Below, piece after piece: positions 50,352 through 59,146 of a stretch of DNA of 64,000 nucleotides (positions are counted from its first letter, which is position 1; each line of letters opens with the position of its first letter). Source of the stretch: Halosimplex carlsbadense 2-9-1 (GTDB lineage Archaea > Halobacteriota > Halobacteria > Halobacteriales > Haloarculaceae). The DNA is taken from assembly GCF_000337455.1 (NCBI RefSeq), contig NZ_AOIU01000028.1, positions 139,803 through 203,802 of the forward strand. Direction: 5' to 3'. Made by a program: the position numbers and the translations under genes. The notes below the pieces were generated by a model that was given only the letters and a program-made list of their open reading frames with translations, did not search any database and was not told the origin of the DNA.

Positions 50352-50900
50352 ATGTCGATGACCAGTATCGATCCATCCAGACGGCAGTTGTTACGGGTCA
50401 CGGGTGCCGCCCTCGCGGGCGGTGCGGTCGCCGGCTGTTCGGCCGCGCCCGGGGAGTCGTCGGACACCGCCGACGGCGGCGGTGGCGGTGGGGACGACGG
50501 CGAGAGCAGCGAGTCCACCGGGACGGCCACGTCGGCAGGTGACGGCGGGTCCAGCGGCGAGTGGACCCAGACGAGCACGGTCGAGATGACCGACCAGCTC
50601 CTCTACGAACCGGAGCGGATCCAAGTCTCGGCCGGGACGACGGTGACCTTCGAGAACGTCGGCAACGTCGGCCACACCGTCACAGCCTACGGCGATGGGA
50701 TCCCGGACGGCGCGACGTACTTCGCATCGGGCGGGTTCGAGTCACAGCAGGCGGCCAAGGACGGCTACAGCGACGGACAGGAGGGCAACGTTCCCGCGGG
50801 CGAATCGTACGAACACACGTTCGAGACGACGGGCACCTACGAGTACTACTGCATCCCCCACGAGCTGAACGGGATGTCCGGGTTCGTGAAGGTGGTCTAA
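50352..50900 (+). CDS. Halocyanin (blue copper protein), Tat lipoprotein
   Basis: This small copper electron carrier is outside the cell membrane. The 182-aa protein has a twin-arginine signal (RR10-11) and a lipobox (AGC, Cys29), an acidic Gly/Ser linker, and then a cupredoxin domain (about 80-182). The type 1 copper ligands are His in NVGHTVTAY near 117, Cys in EYYCIPHEL near 167, His three residues later and Met in GMSGFVKVV. It lies 2 bp upstream of nosZ and is very likely the electron donor to nitrous-oxide reductase. The ATG at 50352 is used rather than the second Met at 50358. Confidence 0.93.
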   Translation: MSMTSIDPSRRQLLRVTGAALAGGAVAGCSAAPGESSDTADGGGGGGDDGESSESTGTATSAGDGGSSGEWTQTSTVEMTDQLLYEPERIQVSAGTTVTFENVGNVGHTVTAYGDGIPDGATYFASGGFESQQAAKDGYSDGQEGNVPAGESYEHTFETTGTYEYYCIPHELNGMSGFVKVV

Positions 50901-50902
50901 CT

Positions 50903-52924
50903 ATGAGCAACGACGCCAACGACAGCAGCGACGCGGAGTCACTCGTCGAGGAACACGAACAGCGGATCAACGATCTGGTCGCGGACGTGGACGACCCCGC
51001 GGAACTCGGTGCGGACGAGGACGACGGCTTCTCGATGCAGCTCGCCGGACTGGAGCTCGACCGCCGGGACTTCATGAAGGCCGGGGCCGCGACCGGTCTC
51101 GCGAGCGCTGCCGGCGCGTTCGCGGGCTGCCAGACGGCGCTGCCCGACGGCAAGACGCCCAGCGACAGTGGCGGCGGTGGCGACGGCGGCTCGCAGGGCG
51201 CGTCGGCGAGCCACGGCCACTTCGTCCCACCGGGCGAGAAAGACGAGTACTACGGCTTCTGGTCGGGCGGCCACTCCGGGGAGATCCGCGTCATCGGCAT
51301 CCCGTCGATGCGCGAACTCCAGCGGATCCCCGTGTTCAACACCGAGCCCGCGCGCGGCTACGGCTTCGACGACCAGTCCTCGGAGATGCTCGAACAGGCC
51401 GGCGACTACACCTGGGGCGACAACCACCACCCGAACCTCTCGGAGACGGACGGCGACTACGACGGCGAGTACCTCTACGTCAACGACAAGGCCAACGGCC
51501 GCATCGCCCGTGTCAACCTGAAGTACTTCGAGACGGACGCCATCGTGGACGTGCCGAACGTCCAGTGTATCCACGGCACGACGGTCCTCTCGCCGGACAC
51601 GAAGTACGTGCTGGGCAACGGGGAGTTCCGCGCGCCGCTCCCCAACGACGGCCGGGACGTGAACAACCCCGAGGAGTACACGGCGCTGTTCTCCGCGGTC
51701 GACCCTGAGTCGATGGAGACGGCCTGGCAGGTGAAAGTCGACGGCAACCTCGACATCGTCGACACCGGCAAGGAGGGCCGGTGGGCCATCTCGTCGTGTT
51801 ACAACAGCGAGGAGGCCACCGAGATCCAGGGGATGACCCGCGACGACCGCGACTACGCGAAGGTCTTCGACATCCCCGCCATCGAGCAGGCCGTCGAGAA
51901 CGGGAACTACGAGGAGGTCAACGGCGTCCCGGTCGTCGACGGCACGCGCGAGAGCGACCTGAACTCCGGCGACGAGCCGCTCGTCCGTTACATCTCGACG
52001 CCGAAGTCGCCCCACTGCGTCGAGGTCGGCCCCGACGGCAAGTACGCCTTCATCGCGGGCAAGCTCTCGCCGACGGTGACGATGCTCGACCTCGATAAGA
52101 TCGGTGAGGTCGACGACCCCGCCGACGCGGTGGCGGGTCGCCCGAAGGTCGGGCTGGGGCCGCTGCACACGACCTTCGACGGCAACGGCCACGCCTACAC
52201 GAGCCTGTTCATCGACTCGCAGGTCGCCAAGTGGGACATCGAGGAGGCGGCGAACGCCGAGCTCGGATCGTCCGATCCCGTCATCGAGAAACAGGACGTG
52301 CATTACAACCCCGGCCACATTCAGGCGCTGGAGGCGATGACGACCGACCCCGACGGGGAGTGGCTCATCTCGCTGAACAAGCTCTCGAAGGACCGGTTCC
52401 TGCCGGTCGGGCCGATCCATCCGGACAACGACCAGCTGATCCACATCGGCGACGGCGAGAAGGAGATGGAGATCGTCGCCGACCACCCGGCCTACCCCGA
52501 ACCGCACGACTGCGTCTTCGCCCACCGGGACAAGATCAACCCCGCGACGACGTGGGACAAGGCCGACTACGAGGGCGAGAAGCCGTTCGTCACCGCCGAG
52601 AACTCCGGCGTCGAGCGGACCGGCGAGAACTCCGTCCACGTCAAGGCGTCCTCGAAGCGCTCGGAGTACGGCATGTACGACTTCACCGTCCAGGAGGGCG
52701 ACGAAGTCCGCCTGACGGTGACGAACGTCGAGGGCGTCCGCGACATCATCCACGGCGTCGCCATCCCCGAACACGACGTGAACCTCGCCGTCGCGCCCCA
52801 GGACACCCGCGAGGTCACGTTCACGGCCGACGATCCGGGCGTCTACTGGATCTACTGTACGTACTTCTGTAGCGCCCTGCACCTGGAGATGCGCTCGCGG
52901 ATGATCGTCGAACCGAGCGAGTGA
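50903..52924 (+). CDS. nosZ: Nitrous-oxide reductase (NosZ)
   Basis: The enzyme reduces N2O to N2, the last step of denitrification, outside the cell membrane. The 673-aa sequence begins with an acidic 50-residue stretch, a twin-arginine signal (RR54-55, DRRDFMKAG) and a lipobox-like Cys76. The seven-bladed propeller (about 105-560) has the CuZ histidines in GDNHHPN, QCIHGTT, SPHCVEV, LHTTFDGNGHAYTS, PGHIQ and PEPHDC. The CuA cupredoxin domain has DIIHGVAIP near 616 and CTYFCSALHLEM near 651-662. All copper ligands are present. It is preceded by halocyanin and followed by nosB-like, nosD, nosF and nosY. Confidence 0.97.
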   Translation: MSNDANDSSDAESLVEEHEQRINDLVADVDDPAELGADEDDGFSMQLAGLELDRRDFMKAGAATGLASAAGAFAGCQTALPDGKTPSDSGGGGDGGSQGASASHGHFVPPGEKDEYYGFWSGGHSGEIRVIGIPSMRELQRIPVFNTEPARGYGFDDQSSEMLEQAGDYTWGDNHHPNLSETDGDYDGEYLYVNDKANGRIARVNLKYFETDAIVDVPNVQCIHGTTVLSPDTKYVLGNGEFRAPLPNDGRDVNNPEEYTALFSAVDPESMETAWQVKVDGNLDIVDTGKEGRWAISSCYNSEEATEIQGMTRDDRDYAKVFDIPAIEQAVENGNYEEVNGVPVVDGTRESDLNSGDEPLVRYISTPKSPHCVEVGPDGKYAFIAGKLSPTVTMLDLDKIGEVDDPADAVAGRPKVGLGPLHTTFDGNGHAYTSLFIDSQVAKWDIEEAANAELGSSDPVIEKQDVHYNPGHIQALEAMTTDPDGEWLISLNKLSKDRFLPVGPIHPDNDQLIHIGDGEKEMEIVADHPAYPEPHDCVFAHRDKINPATTWDKADYEGEKPFVTAENSGVERTGENSVHVKASSKRSEYGMYDFTVQEGDEVRLTVTNVEGVRDIIHGVAIPEHDVNLAVAPQDTREVTFTADDPGVYWIYCTYFCSALHLEMRSRMIVEPSE

Positions 52925-53030
52925 CCGACGCGTCGGCCCGACTGCTCCCGGGGTTCTCCGATTTCGACCACGCATCGCACGCGAACTACCCACGACCCAC
53001 GAACCGACCCACGATACCGCGGTGACACCC

Positions 53031-53843
53031 ATGAACTACGAACCACCCGACCTCCGCGAGTTCGCGCAACTGCGGCGGGGCCTGCCGGTCGTCGCAGCGC
53101 TGTTGCTCGTGGCCGCACCGATCCTGCCGATGTGGCACATCGCCGTCGACGCTGTCCAGTACCCGGACACGACGCTGCACCTGCACCTGCACGCCTACCC
53201 GTTCATCGGCGGGGACTACGAGGAGATGGCGGCGCTGAACCACTACATCGGCTTTTACTACCCGGATCCGGGCATCTGGCAGCCCAACTACGCCCCCCAT
53301 CCCTACGCCGTCGACGTGCCGGAGTGGTCGCTCGGCCCGTTCGCGTTCGGCGCGCTCGCGACCCTCGGGCTGTTCGTCGCCCTGGCGCCCGATACGGACC
53401 GCCTGAAGAGGGGGTTGACCTACCAGTTCGTCGGCTCGGTCGCCGTGCTGACGGTGATGCTCGCGGACATCCAGTACCGGCTCTACCAGGCCGGCCACAC
53501 CCTCGACCCGGACGCCCCCGTCATGGGCGTCGAGGGGTTCACCCCGCCGCTGTGGGGCAGCTACGAGGTGGCGAACATCACCAGCCACTCCCGGTTCGGC
53601 GCGGGCGCCTACGTCACCGGGATCGCCATCGGCCTGCTCGCGGTCGCGTTCTACTACCGCGACGCGGCGGCGACGGTCGGCGACCTGCCCGGTCGGGTCG
53701 CCGGGCGGATCGACGGCGCCCGCGAGTGGCTCGACGAGCACACCGTCGGCGACGACGAGTGGACGGACGACGACGAGGGGCGGAGTCGTGACGAACGAGA
53801 CCGCGACGACCGGTCCGGACCGGGACCCAGCGGGGGTGACTGA
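53031..53843 (+). CDS. Four-helix membrane protein of the nosZ operon
   Basis: The 270-aa protein has four predicted transmembrane helices (about 21-42, 100-120, 130-155, 190-213). A large outward loop (about 45-98) is rich in His, Tyr and Pro (HLHLHAYPFIGGD, YYPDPGIWQPNYAPHPY), and a charged C-terminal tail follows. It stands between nosZ and nosD and ends 3 bp before the nosD start. By position it resembles the NosB-type membrane proteins of other nos clusters, but I see no certain homology. The His-rich loop could bind copper or receive electrons. Upstream, GTG 53022 is a possible start. Confidence 0.72.
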   Translation: MNYEPPDLREFAQLRRGLPVVAALLLVAAPILPMWHIAVDAVQYPDTTLHLHLHAYPFIGGDYEEMAALNHYIGFYYPDPGIWQPNYAPHPYAVDVPEWSLGPFAFGALATLGLFVALAPDTDRLKRGLTYQFVGSVAVLTVMLADIQYRLYQAGHTLDPDAPVMGVEGFTPPLWGSYEVANITSHSRFGAGAYVTGIAIGLLAVAFYYRDAAATVGDLPGRVAGRIDGAREWLDEHTVGDDEWTDDDEGRSRDERDRDDRSGPGPSGGD

Positions 53844-53846
53844 CCC

Positions 53847-55256
53847 GTGGGACGACCGTCCGCAGACGCGGCGCTGGCCGCCGTCGCGGCCGCGATCCTG
53901 GTCGCGGCCGCCGGGACGGTCGTCGCCCTCCCGACCGACGCCGCGCCGACCGGCGACGATGTCGCCTTCGACGCGGGCGTCCCCGAGAGCTACGACTTCG
54001 CGGCGACCGACGAACCCGGCGTCGCGACCGTCGACGGCGAGGCGTTCGACGCGCTCGGGGCGGCGCTCGCTGCGGCCGAGCCGGGCGACACCGTCGAACT
54101 CCTGGGGCGGTTCGACCCCCAGGCGACGGTCGTCGTCGAGACGCCGAACGTGACGATCCGGAGGGCCGCCGACTCGGACGCCGGGAGCGGTGGGTCGCTC
54201 CCGGTGATCGACGGCGCCGGCGAGGGCGACGTGCTCGCGCTGAACGCCACGGGGGTCACCGTCGACGGCGTGTGGGTCCGCAACTCCGGCTACGCGACCG
54301 AGGGCAACGACGCCGCCGTGTGGGTCGACGGCGCGGGTGTCACCGTGCGCGACAGCCGGATCACGGACGCGACCTTCGGGGTCTGGGTCGACAGCGTCGC
54401 CGACGCCCGACTCGTCGACAACACGGTCGTCGGTCGCGACGAGATCCCCTCGCGGACCGACCGCGGCAACGGCATCCAGCTGTACGAGGCCGTCGACGCC
54501 TCCGTGGTCGACAACCGGATCACCGACGCCCGCGACGGCATCTACTACTCGTGGGCGGAAGGCGTCGAGGCGCACAACAACACGCTGTGGGACCTCCGCT
54601 ACGGCGTCCACTACATGTACTCCAACGACTGCCGGCTGGTGAACAACACCGCCGTCGGCAACGACGCCGGCTACGCCCTGATGCTCTCGGAGGGCCTGGA
54701 GATCCTGGGCAACACCGCCGTGAACAACACCGGCCAGAGCGGGCACGGCATCCTGCTCAAGAGCATCGACCACACGACCGTCCGGGACAACCACGTCGTC
54801 GGCAACGACAACGGCCTGTTCGTCTACAACTCCCTGGACAACGAGATCGTCCGTAACCTCGTCGCCGGCAACGGCGCGGGCGTCCACCTCTCGGCGGGGA
54901 GCGTCCGCGAGTCGGTCCATCACAACACCTTCGCCCGCAACCGCGTGCAGGTGCGCGCCGACGTGAACTCTCAGGTCGCCTGGAACGAGTCGGCTGGCAA
55001 CTACTGGGCCGGCGCGGGCGCCCGCGACGTGGACGGCGACGGCGTGAGCGAGACCCGCTATCGCCCGGCCGGCATGGTCCAGCACCTCACCGGCCAGCAC
55101 CCGAGGGCGAGCGCGTTCACAGGGAGCCCCGCCTTCGAGGTCGTCCGCCTCGCCGAGCGCACGCTGCCGGCGGTCGAGGCGCCCGGCGTCGTCGACCACA
55201 GGCCGCTCGCCGAGCCGCCACACGACTGGAGGGACTACTATGATCGAAGTCACTGA
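53847..55256 (+). CDS. nosD: NosD (module B), periplasm-facing beta-helix protein
   Basis: The 469-aa protein starts with GTG and one hydrophobic helix (about 8-30, signal or anchor). After it comes a right-handed beta-helix (about 70-400) with CASH repeats (VSVDN / DNTVVGRDE, NGIQLYEAVDASVVDNRITDARDGIYYSWAEGVEAHNNTLWDLRYGVHYMYSNDCRLVNN). NYWAGAGARDVDGDGVSETRYRP near 385 is the conserved C-terminal NosD end. NosD helps assemble the CuZ centre together with NosFY. It has no NosL-like domain, unlike the fusion at 42608. It overlaps nosF by 17 bp. Confidence 0.92.
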   Translation: MGRPSADAALAAVAAAILVAAAGTVVALPTDAAPTGDDVAFDAGVPESYDFAATDEPGVATVDGEAFDALGAALAAAEPGDTVELLGRFDPQATVVVETPNVTIRRAADSDAGSGGSLPVIDGAGEGDVLALNATGVTVDGVWVRNSGYATEGNDAAVWVDGAGVTVRDSRITDATFGVWVDSVADARLVDNTVVGRDEIPSRTDRGNGIQLYEAVDASVVDNRITDARDGIYYSWAEGVEAHNNTLWDLRYGVHYMYSNDCRLVNNTAVGNDAGYALMLSEGLEILGNTAVNNTGQSGHGILLKSIDHTTVRDNHVVGNDNGLFVYNSLDNEIVRNLVAGNGAGVHLSAGSVRESVHHNTFARNRVQVRADVNSQVAWNESAGNYWAGAGARDVDGDGVSETRYRPAGMVQHLTGQHPRASAFTGSPAFEVVRLAERTLPAVEAPGVVDHRPLAEPPHDWRDYYDRSH

Positions 55257-56154
55257 CGCACGCAAGCGGTACGGCACAGTCGACGCGCTGGACGGCGTCT
55301 CGCTGTCGGTGCGGTCGGGCGCATCGCTCGGCCTGGTCGGCACGAACGGCGCGGGCAAGACCACGCTGTTCCGCCTGCTCGTCGGCCACGAGACCCCCGA
55401 CGCGGGGAGCGTCCGCGTCGCGGGCGTCGACCCGACCGACGGCACCCGCGTCCGCGAGCGGGTCGGCTACCTGCCCGAGGACGCGGGTTTCCAGCCGGCG
55501 CTGACCGGCGAGGAGGTGCTGGGCTACTACGCCGACATGCGCGGCGTCGAGGCGCCGCGGGTCGAGACGCTGCTGTCGGTCGTCGGCCTCCCCGGGGCGG
55601 GCGACCGCCCGGTCGGCGGCTACTCCAACGGGATGAACCGCCGGCTCGGCCTCGCGGTGGCGCTCCTCGGAGATCCGGACGTGCTCCTGCTGGACGAGCC
55701 GACCGCGGGGCTGGATCCGGCCGGCGTCGACGCGTTCAACCGCGTCGTCGAGCGCGTCCGCGACGAACGGGCGGTGACGGTCGTCCTCAGCACGCACGTC
55801 CTCAGCGAGGTCGAGGCCCTGTGCGACCGCGTCGCCGTCCTCGACGACGGGACGCTCCGGACGGTCGGCACCGTCGACGAGGTGACTCGCTCGGCCGGCG
55901 ACGAGGTGACCGTCACCGCGCGCTACGAGGATTCGGAAGCGGTCGCGGCCGCTACGGAGGCGGTCCGCGAGGCGCTCGCAGACCCGGACGTGTCGGCGGG
56001 GGAGCGGACGCTCGAACTCGCGGTCGAGTCGGTCGCGGTGACCGACGCGCTCGGCGCCGTCGTCGAGACCGACCCGGAGTCGGTGAGCGTCGACGAGCCC
56101 GACCTGGAGGCGGCGGTCCGCGAGGCCGTCGCGCCCGGAGGTGAACGCCGATGA
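55240..56154 (+). CDS. nosF: NosF ABC transporter ATPase (module B)
   Basis: The 304-aa ATP-binding subunit starts directly with the ABC fold (MIEVTDARKRYGTVDALDGVSL). Walker A GTNGAGKTTLF is near 36, signature GYSNGMNRRLGLAVALLGDPD near 127, Walker B VLLLDEPTAGLDPAG near 148, and the H-loop VLSTHVLSEVE near 185. The C-terminal 90 residues form an extra domain (VTVTARYEDSEAVAAATEAVREALADP) common in NosF-type ATPases. It overlaps both nosD and nosY. It has no acidic N-terminal extension, unlike the module A copy. Confidence 0.94.
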   Translation: MIEVTDARKRYGTVDALDGVSLSVRSGASLGLVGTNGAGKTTLFRLLVGHETPDAGSVRVAGVDPTDGTRVRERVGYLPEDAGFQPALTGEEVLGYYADMRGVEAPRVETLLSVVGLPGAGDRPVGGYSNGMNRRLGLAVALLGDPDVLLLDEPTAGLDPAGVDAFNRVVERVRDERAVTVVLSTHVLSEVEALCDRVAVLDDGTLRTVGTVDEVTRSAGDEVTVTARYEDSEAVAAATEAVREALADPDVSAGERTLELAVESVAVTDALGAVVETDPESVSVDEPDLEAAVREAVAPGGERR

Positions 56155-57077
56155 GCGGCGAGACTCGCGACGGGACGGGGACCGACGCCGGCGACGGTGC
56201 CGGGTGCGACGGCCCACGGCCCGACGGCGGCGCGACCGCACACGCGACGCCGGCCGCGAGCGAAACGCGCTCGGCCAGCCGTGCGCGACAGGTGCTCGGC
56301 GTCGCCCGTCGGGAGTATCGCGTGCTCTCGCGAGCGCGCTGGACGTACGGGCTGGCGGCGCTGTTCGGCGCGTTCTCGCTGACGGTCGTCGGTCTGGCGG
56401 GGACGGCGACCGGTCCGACCGGCGCCGGCGCGCTGCTGGTGACGCTCGCGGAGCTGTCGGTGTATCTCGTCCCGCTGGCGGCGCTCGCGCTCGGGTACGG
56501 GACGGTCGTCGGCGCCGACGAGCGCGGGACGCTCGAACTGCTCATGTCCGTGCCGCTCGGCCGGACCGAGCTGCTGGTCGGCAAGTACCTCGGCCGCGCG
56601 GCGACGCTCGCCGTCGGGACGGCGCTCGGACTCGGCGCGGGGGCGGTGGTCGTCCTCGTGCGCTTCGGCCCGGCGGTCCTGCCGGCGTACCTGCACTACC
56701 TGCTGACCGCCGTAGTCGTCGGCGCCGCCTTCCTGGCGCTGGGCGTCTGCGTCTCCGCGGCGACGACCGAGAAGGCGCGCGCGCTCGGCGGCGCGCTGCT
56801 CGCGTGGGTCTGGTTCGTCCTCGTCTACGACCTGGCCGCGCTGGGCGTCGTCGTCGCCCTCGACCCGCCGGGCTGGCTCCTCTCGGCGCTGGTCGTCGCC
56901 AACCCGGCCGACGTGCTCAGGCTGGTCGTCCTCTCGCTGGTGCCGACGAGCGGTGGTGGCGCCGGCGCCGCCCTCGCGACCACGGCCGTCCCGACGGCCG
57001 CGCTCGCGGTCGGACTGGGACTCTGGGTCGTCGCGCCGCTCGCCGTCGGCGGGCGCCTGCTCGACCGACGGGCGTGA
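56151..57077 (+). CDS. nosY: NosY ABC transporter permease (module B)
   Basis: The 308-aa protein has an acidic N terminus of 35 residues. A basic region SRARQVLGVARREYRVLSRARWTYGLAALFGAFSLTVVGLAG precedes about six transmembrane helices. GYGTVVGADERGTLELLMSVPLGRTELLVGKYLGR near 120-150 is the ABC-2/NosY loop. It overlaps nosF by ATGA and ends the nosZ operon. It pairs with the NosF at 55240. Confidence 0.92.
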   Translation: MSGETRDGTGTDAGDGAGCDGPRPDGGATAHATPAASETRSASRARQVLGVARREYRVLSRARWTYGLAALFGAFSLTVVGLAGTATGPTGAGALLVTLAELSVYLVPLAALALGYGTVVGADERGTLELLMSVPLGRTELLVGKYLGRAATLAVGTALGLGAGAVVVLVRFGPAVLPAYLHYLLTAVVVGAAFLALGVCVSAATTEKARALGGALLAWVWFVLVYDLAALGVVVALDPPGWLLSALVVANPADVLRLVVLSLVPTSGGGAGAALATTAVPTAALAVGLGLWVVAPLAVGGRLLDRRA

Positions 57078-57267
57078 ACGGGCGCCGCTCATCGTCTTCG
57101 GAGACTTCGCCGGGTCGTCGGCGATCGGTTCGGACGAACGCGACAGCCCACGAAGGCCGGGGATCGATGCCCACCGATCCGGCCGGAGTCGGGACGGTTC
57201 GTGCGGTCGGGAACGGTCCGTGGAGCCGCGCTCGGTCCGCCGCCCGACGGTCGGTGCGGCTACGGTC

Positions 57268-57870
57268 TCACTCGAAGCGCTCGACGGCCTCGGCGTAGCG
57301 CTCGGACGGCTCGTCCCAGTCGACGACCTCGAAGAAGGCGTCGACGAAGTCGCCGCGGGCGGGCCCGTAGTCGTAGTAGTAGGAGTGTTCCCACACGTCC
57401 AGCGCGAGGACCGGGTGGCCGCCCCAGATCGCGCCCTGGTCGTGCTTGTCGACGACGACGTTGCGCAGGCGCTCGCTGAAGCTGTCGTAGACGAGCAACG
57501 CCCAGCCCGAGGCGTCGCTCGCGGCGGCCTCGAACTCGGCCTTCCAGGCCTCGTAGGAGCCGAAGTCGTCCTCGATGCGCTCGCGGAGGTCGCCCTCGGG
57601 CTCCGCTCCGCCCTCGGGGCTCATGTTCTGCCAGAACAGCGAGTGCAGGATGTGCCCCGAGGAGTTGTGCGTGACCGAGCGGATGGCGCCGGCCGAGCCG
57701 TCGGTGTCGCCGTCCTCGCGGTTGTCTTCGAGGGTGTCCTCGGCGGCGTTCCAGCCGTCGACGTAGCCCTGATGGTGGGTGTCGTGGTGCCAGGTGAGCA
57801 CCTGTTCGCTCACGTGCGGTTCCAGCGCGTCGGCGTCGTACGGCAGCGGGTCGAGTTCGTAGTTCGACAT
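57268..57870 (-). CDS. sod: Superoxide dismutase (Mn/Fe type)
   Basis: The enzyme removes superoxide. The 200-aa protein starts MSNYELDPLPYDADALEPHVSEQVLTWHHDTHHQGYVDGWN and carries the metal ligands His near 27, His in HNSSGHILHSLFWQNMSP near 80, and Asp/His in LALDVWEHSYYYDYGPARGDFVDAF near 160. The motif pattern of manganese/iron SOD is complete. The protein is acidic. It is convergent with nosY, with 190 bp of apparently empty sequence between them. Confidence 0.94.
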   Translation of the reverse strand: MSNYELDPLPYDADALEPHVSEQVLTWHHDTHHQGYVDGWNAAEDTLEDNREDGDTDGSAGAIRSVTHNSSGHILHSLFWQNMSPEGGAEPEGDLRERIEDDFGSYEAWKAEFEAAASDASGWALLVYDSFSERLRNVVVDKHDQGAIWGGHPVLALDVWEHSYYYDYGPARGDFVDAFFEVVDWDEPSERYAEAVERFE

Positions 57871-58043
57871 GCAACAGAGGGCAAGGACGCAACCGCCTTG
57901 AGGCTAATCTGAAACCGATTTCCGTTGGCTATCCGAACAGTTTGCGGGTCGACAGGTACGCGCCGCGGCGGAGCCGACTCCCGGCACGGCGCGCCGCGAC
58001 CGGAACGGTTTCGGCCCTGCTGGCGACAGGTGGCGTATTCACG

Positions 58044-59072
58044 ATGACTCCGGGAGACGACTACTCGTCGGTGGCGCTGCACGACGTGGCCGAACTGGCC
58101 GACCCCGACTGGACCGACGCGGGTGACGAACTTCGACGGGTGCCGAGCGCCGTCGCGGCGAACCTCAACGTGGCCGCGCGCGACCGGATCCGACACCCCG
58201 CCGGGAGCGAGATACGGTTCGTCCCCAGAGGTACCGAGACGGTTCGGGTGACGCTCTCGGCGGCCGCGGAGACCGTCGTCCGCCCGTTCTGGGGGAGTTT
58301 CCAGGGCGAGGACGTGCTGGAACTCGGTCCGGAACCCGCGGTGTTCGAGCTGTCGGTCCCCGAACCGCTGACCGACCTGAGTCCCGACGCCGCGGTCGAG
58401 GCAGCGAGCGCGTTCGACCCGTGGGTCTGTCGACTCCGGTTCGAACCCTGGGCACCGGTCGCCCTCCACGAGGTGGCCGGCGAGTGCCGCCCGCCGGCGG
58501 ACGCGGAGACGCCGGACCGCCGATATCTCGCCTACGGCACCTCGATCACGGAGGGTGCGGCGGCGTCGGCGACGCACCTGAACTACGTCTCGCGCGTGGC
58601 CAGGAATCTCGATCTGGACCCGGTGAACCTCGGGATGTCGGGGGCGGCCTACTGCGAGCCGGCGGTCGCCGACCACATCGCGCAACGGGACGACTGGGAC
58701 GTGGCGACCCTCGCCCTGTCGGTCAACATGGCCAACCGCGGGTTCACCGTCGCGCAGTTTCGCGAGCGCGCAGACTACCTCGTCGAGAGGGTGGCGGGGG
58801 CGAACCCCGACCGTCCGGTCGTCTGCGCGACGCTGTTCCCGTACCACGCCGACCTCCGGGAGAGCGGGGACGGGGAACGGGCGCGGGCCTACCGCGAGGC
58901 GCTCGAATCGGTCGTCGCAGGCTGTGACTCCGGGAACGTCTCCGTCGTCGACGGACGCGCGCTGTCGTCGGCCGACGGCCTGACGACGGACCTGCTCCAC
59001 CCGGGCGACGCCGGGATGGCGTCCATCGCCGACGGGCTCTGTGCGCGAGTGGGCGACGCCCTCGACGGCTGA
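58044..59072 (+). CDS. SGNH/GDSL hydrolase family protein
   Basis: The 342-aa protein has an N-terminal beta-sandwich-like region (about 1-150: SEIRFVPRGTETVRVTLSAAAETVVRPFWGSFQGED). An SGNH esterase domain follows: block I with Ser in YLAYGTSITEGAAASATHLNYVS near 175, block II with Gly in NLGMSGAAYCEP near 205, block III with Asn in LALSVNMANRGF near 235, and block V DLLHPGDAG near 325 with Asp and His. The SGNH blocks are all visible, so it is likely a carbohydrate or lipid esterase. Secretion is not obvious. The ATG at 58044 is preferred to the in-frame codon at 57942. Confidence 0.85.
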   Translation: MTPGDDYSSVALHDVAELADPDWTDAGDELRRVPSAVAANLNVAARDRIRHPAGSEIRFVPRGTETVRVTLSAAAETVVRPFWGSFQGEDVLELGPEPAVFELSVPEPLTDLSPDAAVEAASAFDPWVCRLRFEPWAPVALHEVAGECRPPADAETPDRRYLAYGTSITEGAAASATHLNYVSRVARNLDLDPVNLGMSGAAYCEPAVADHIAQRDDWDVATLALSVNMANRGFTVAQFRERADYLVERVAGANPDRPVVCATLFPYHADLRESGDGERARAYREALESVVAGCDSGNVSVVDGRALSSADGLTTDLLHPGDAGMASIADGLCARVGDALDG

Positions 59073-59146
59073 TCGGACCCACGAGCGCGGCGGCCGACCG
59101 GACGGAGAGCGGCGCGCTTTTGCCGTCGAGACGAGTTCGACCGTCC

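Noticed and set aside
50939..53032. Minus-strand frame of about 700 codons
   Set aside because: It is antisense to nosZ, whose copper ligands are complete. No signal, membrane or domain pattern is present on the opposite strand.
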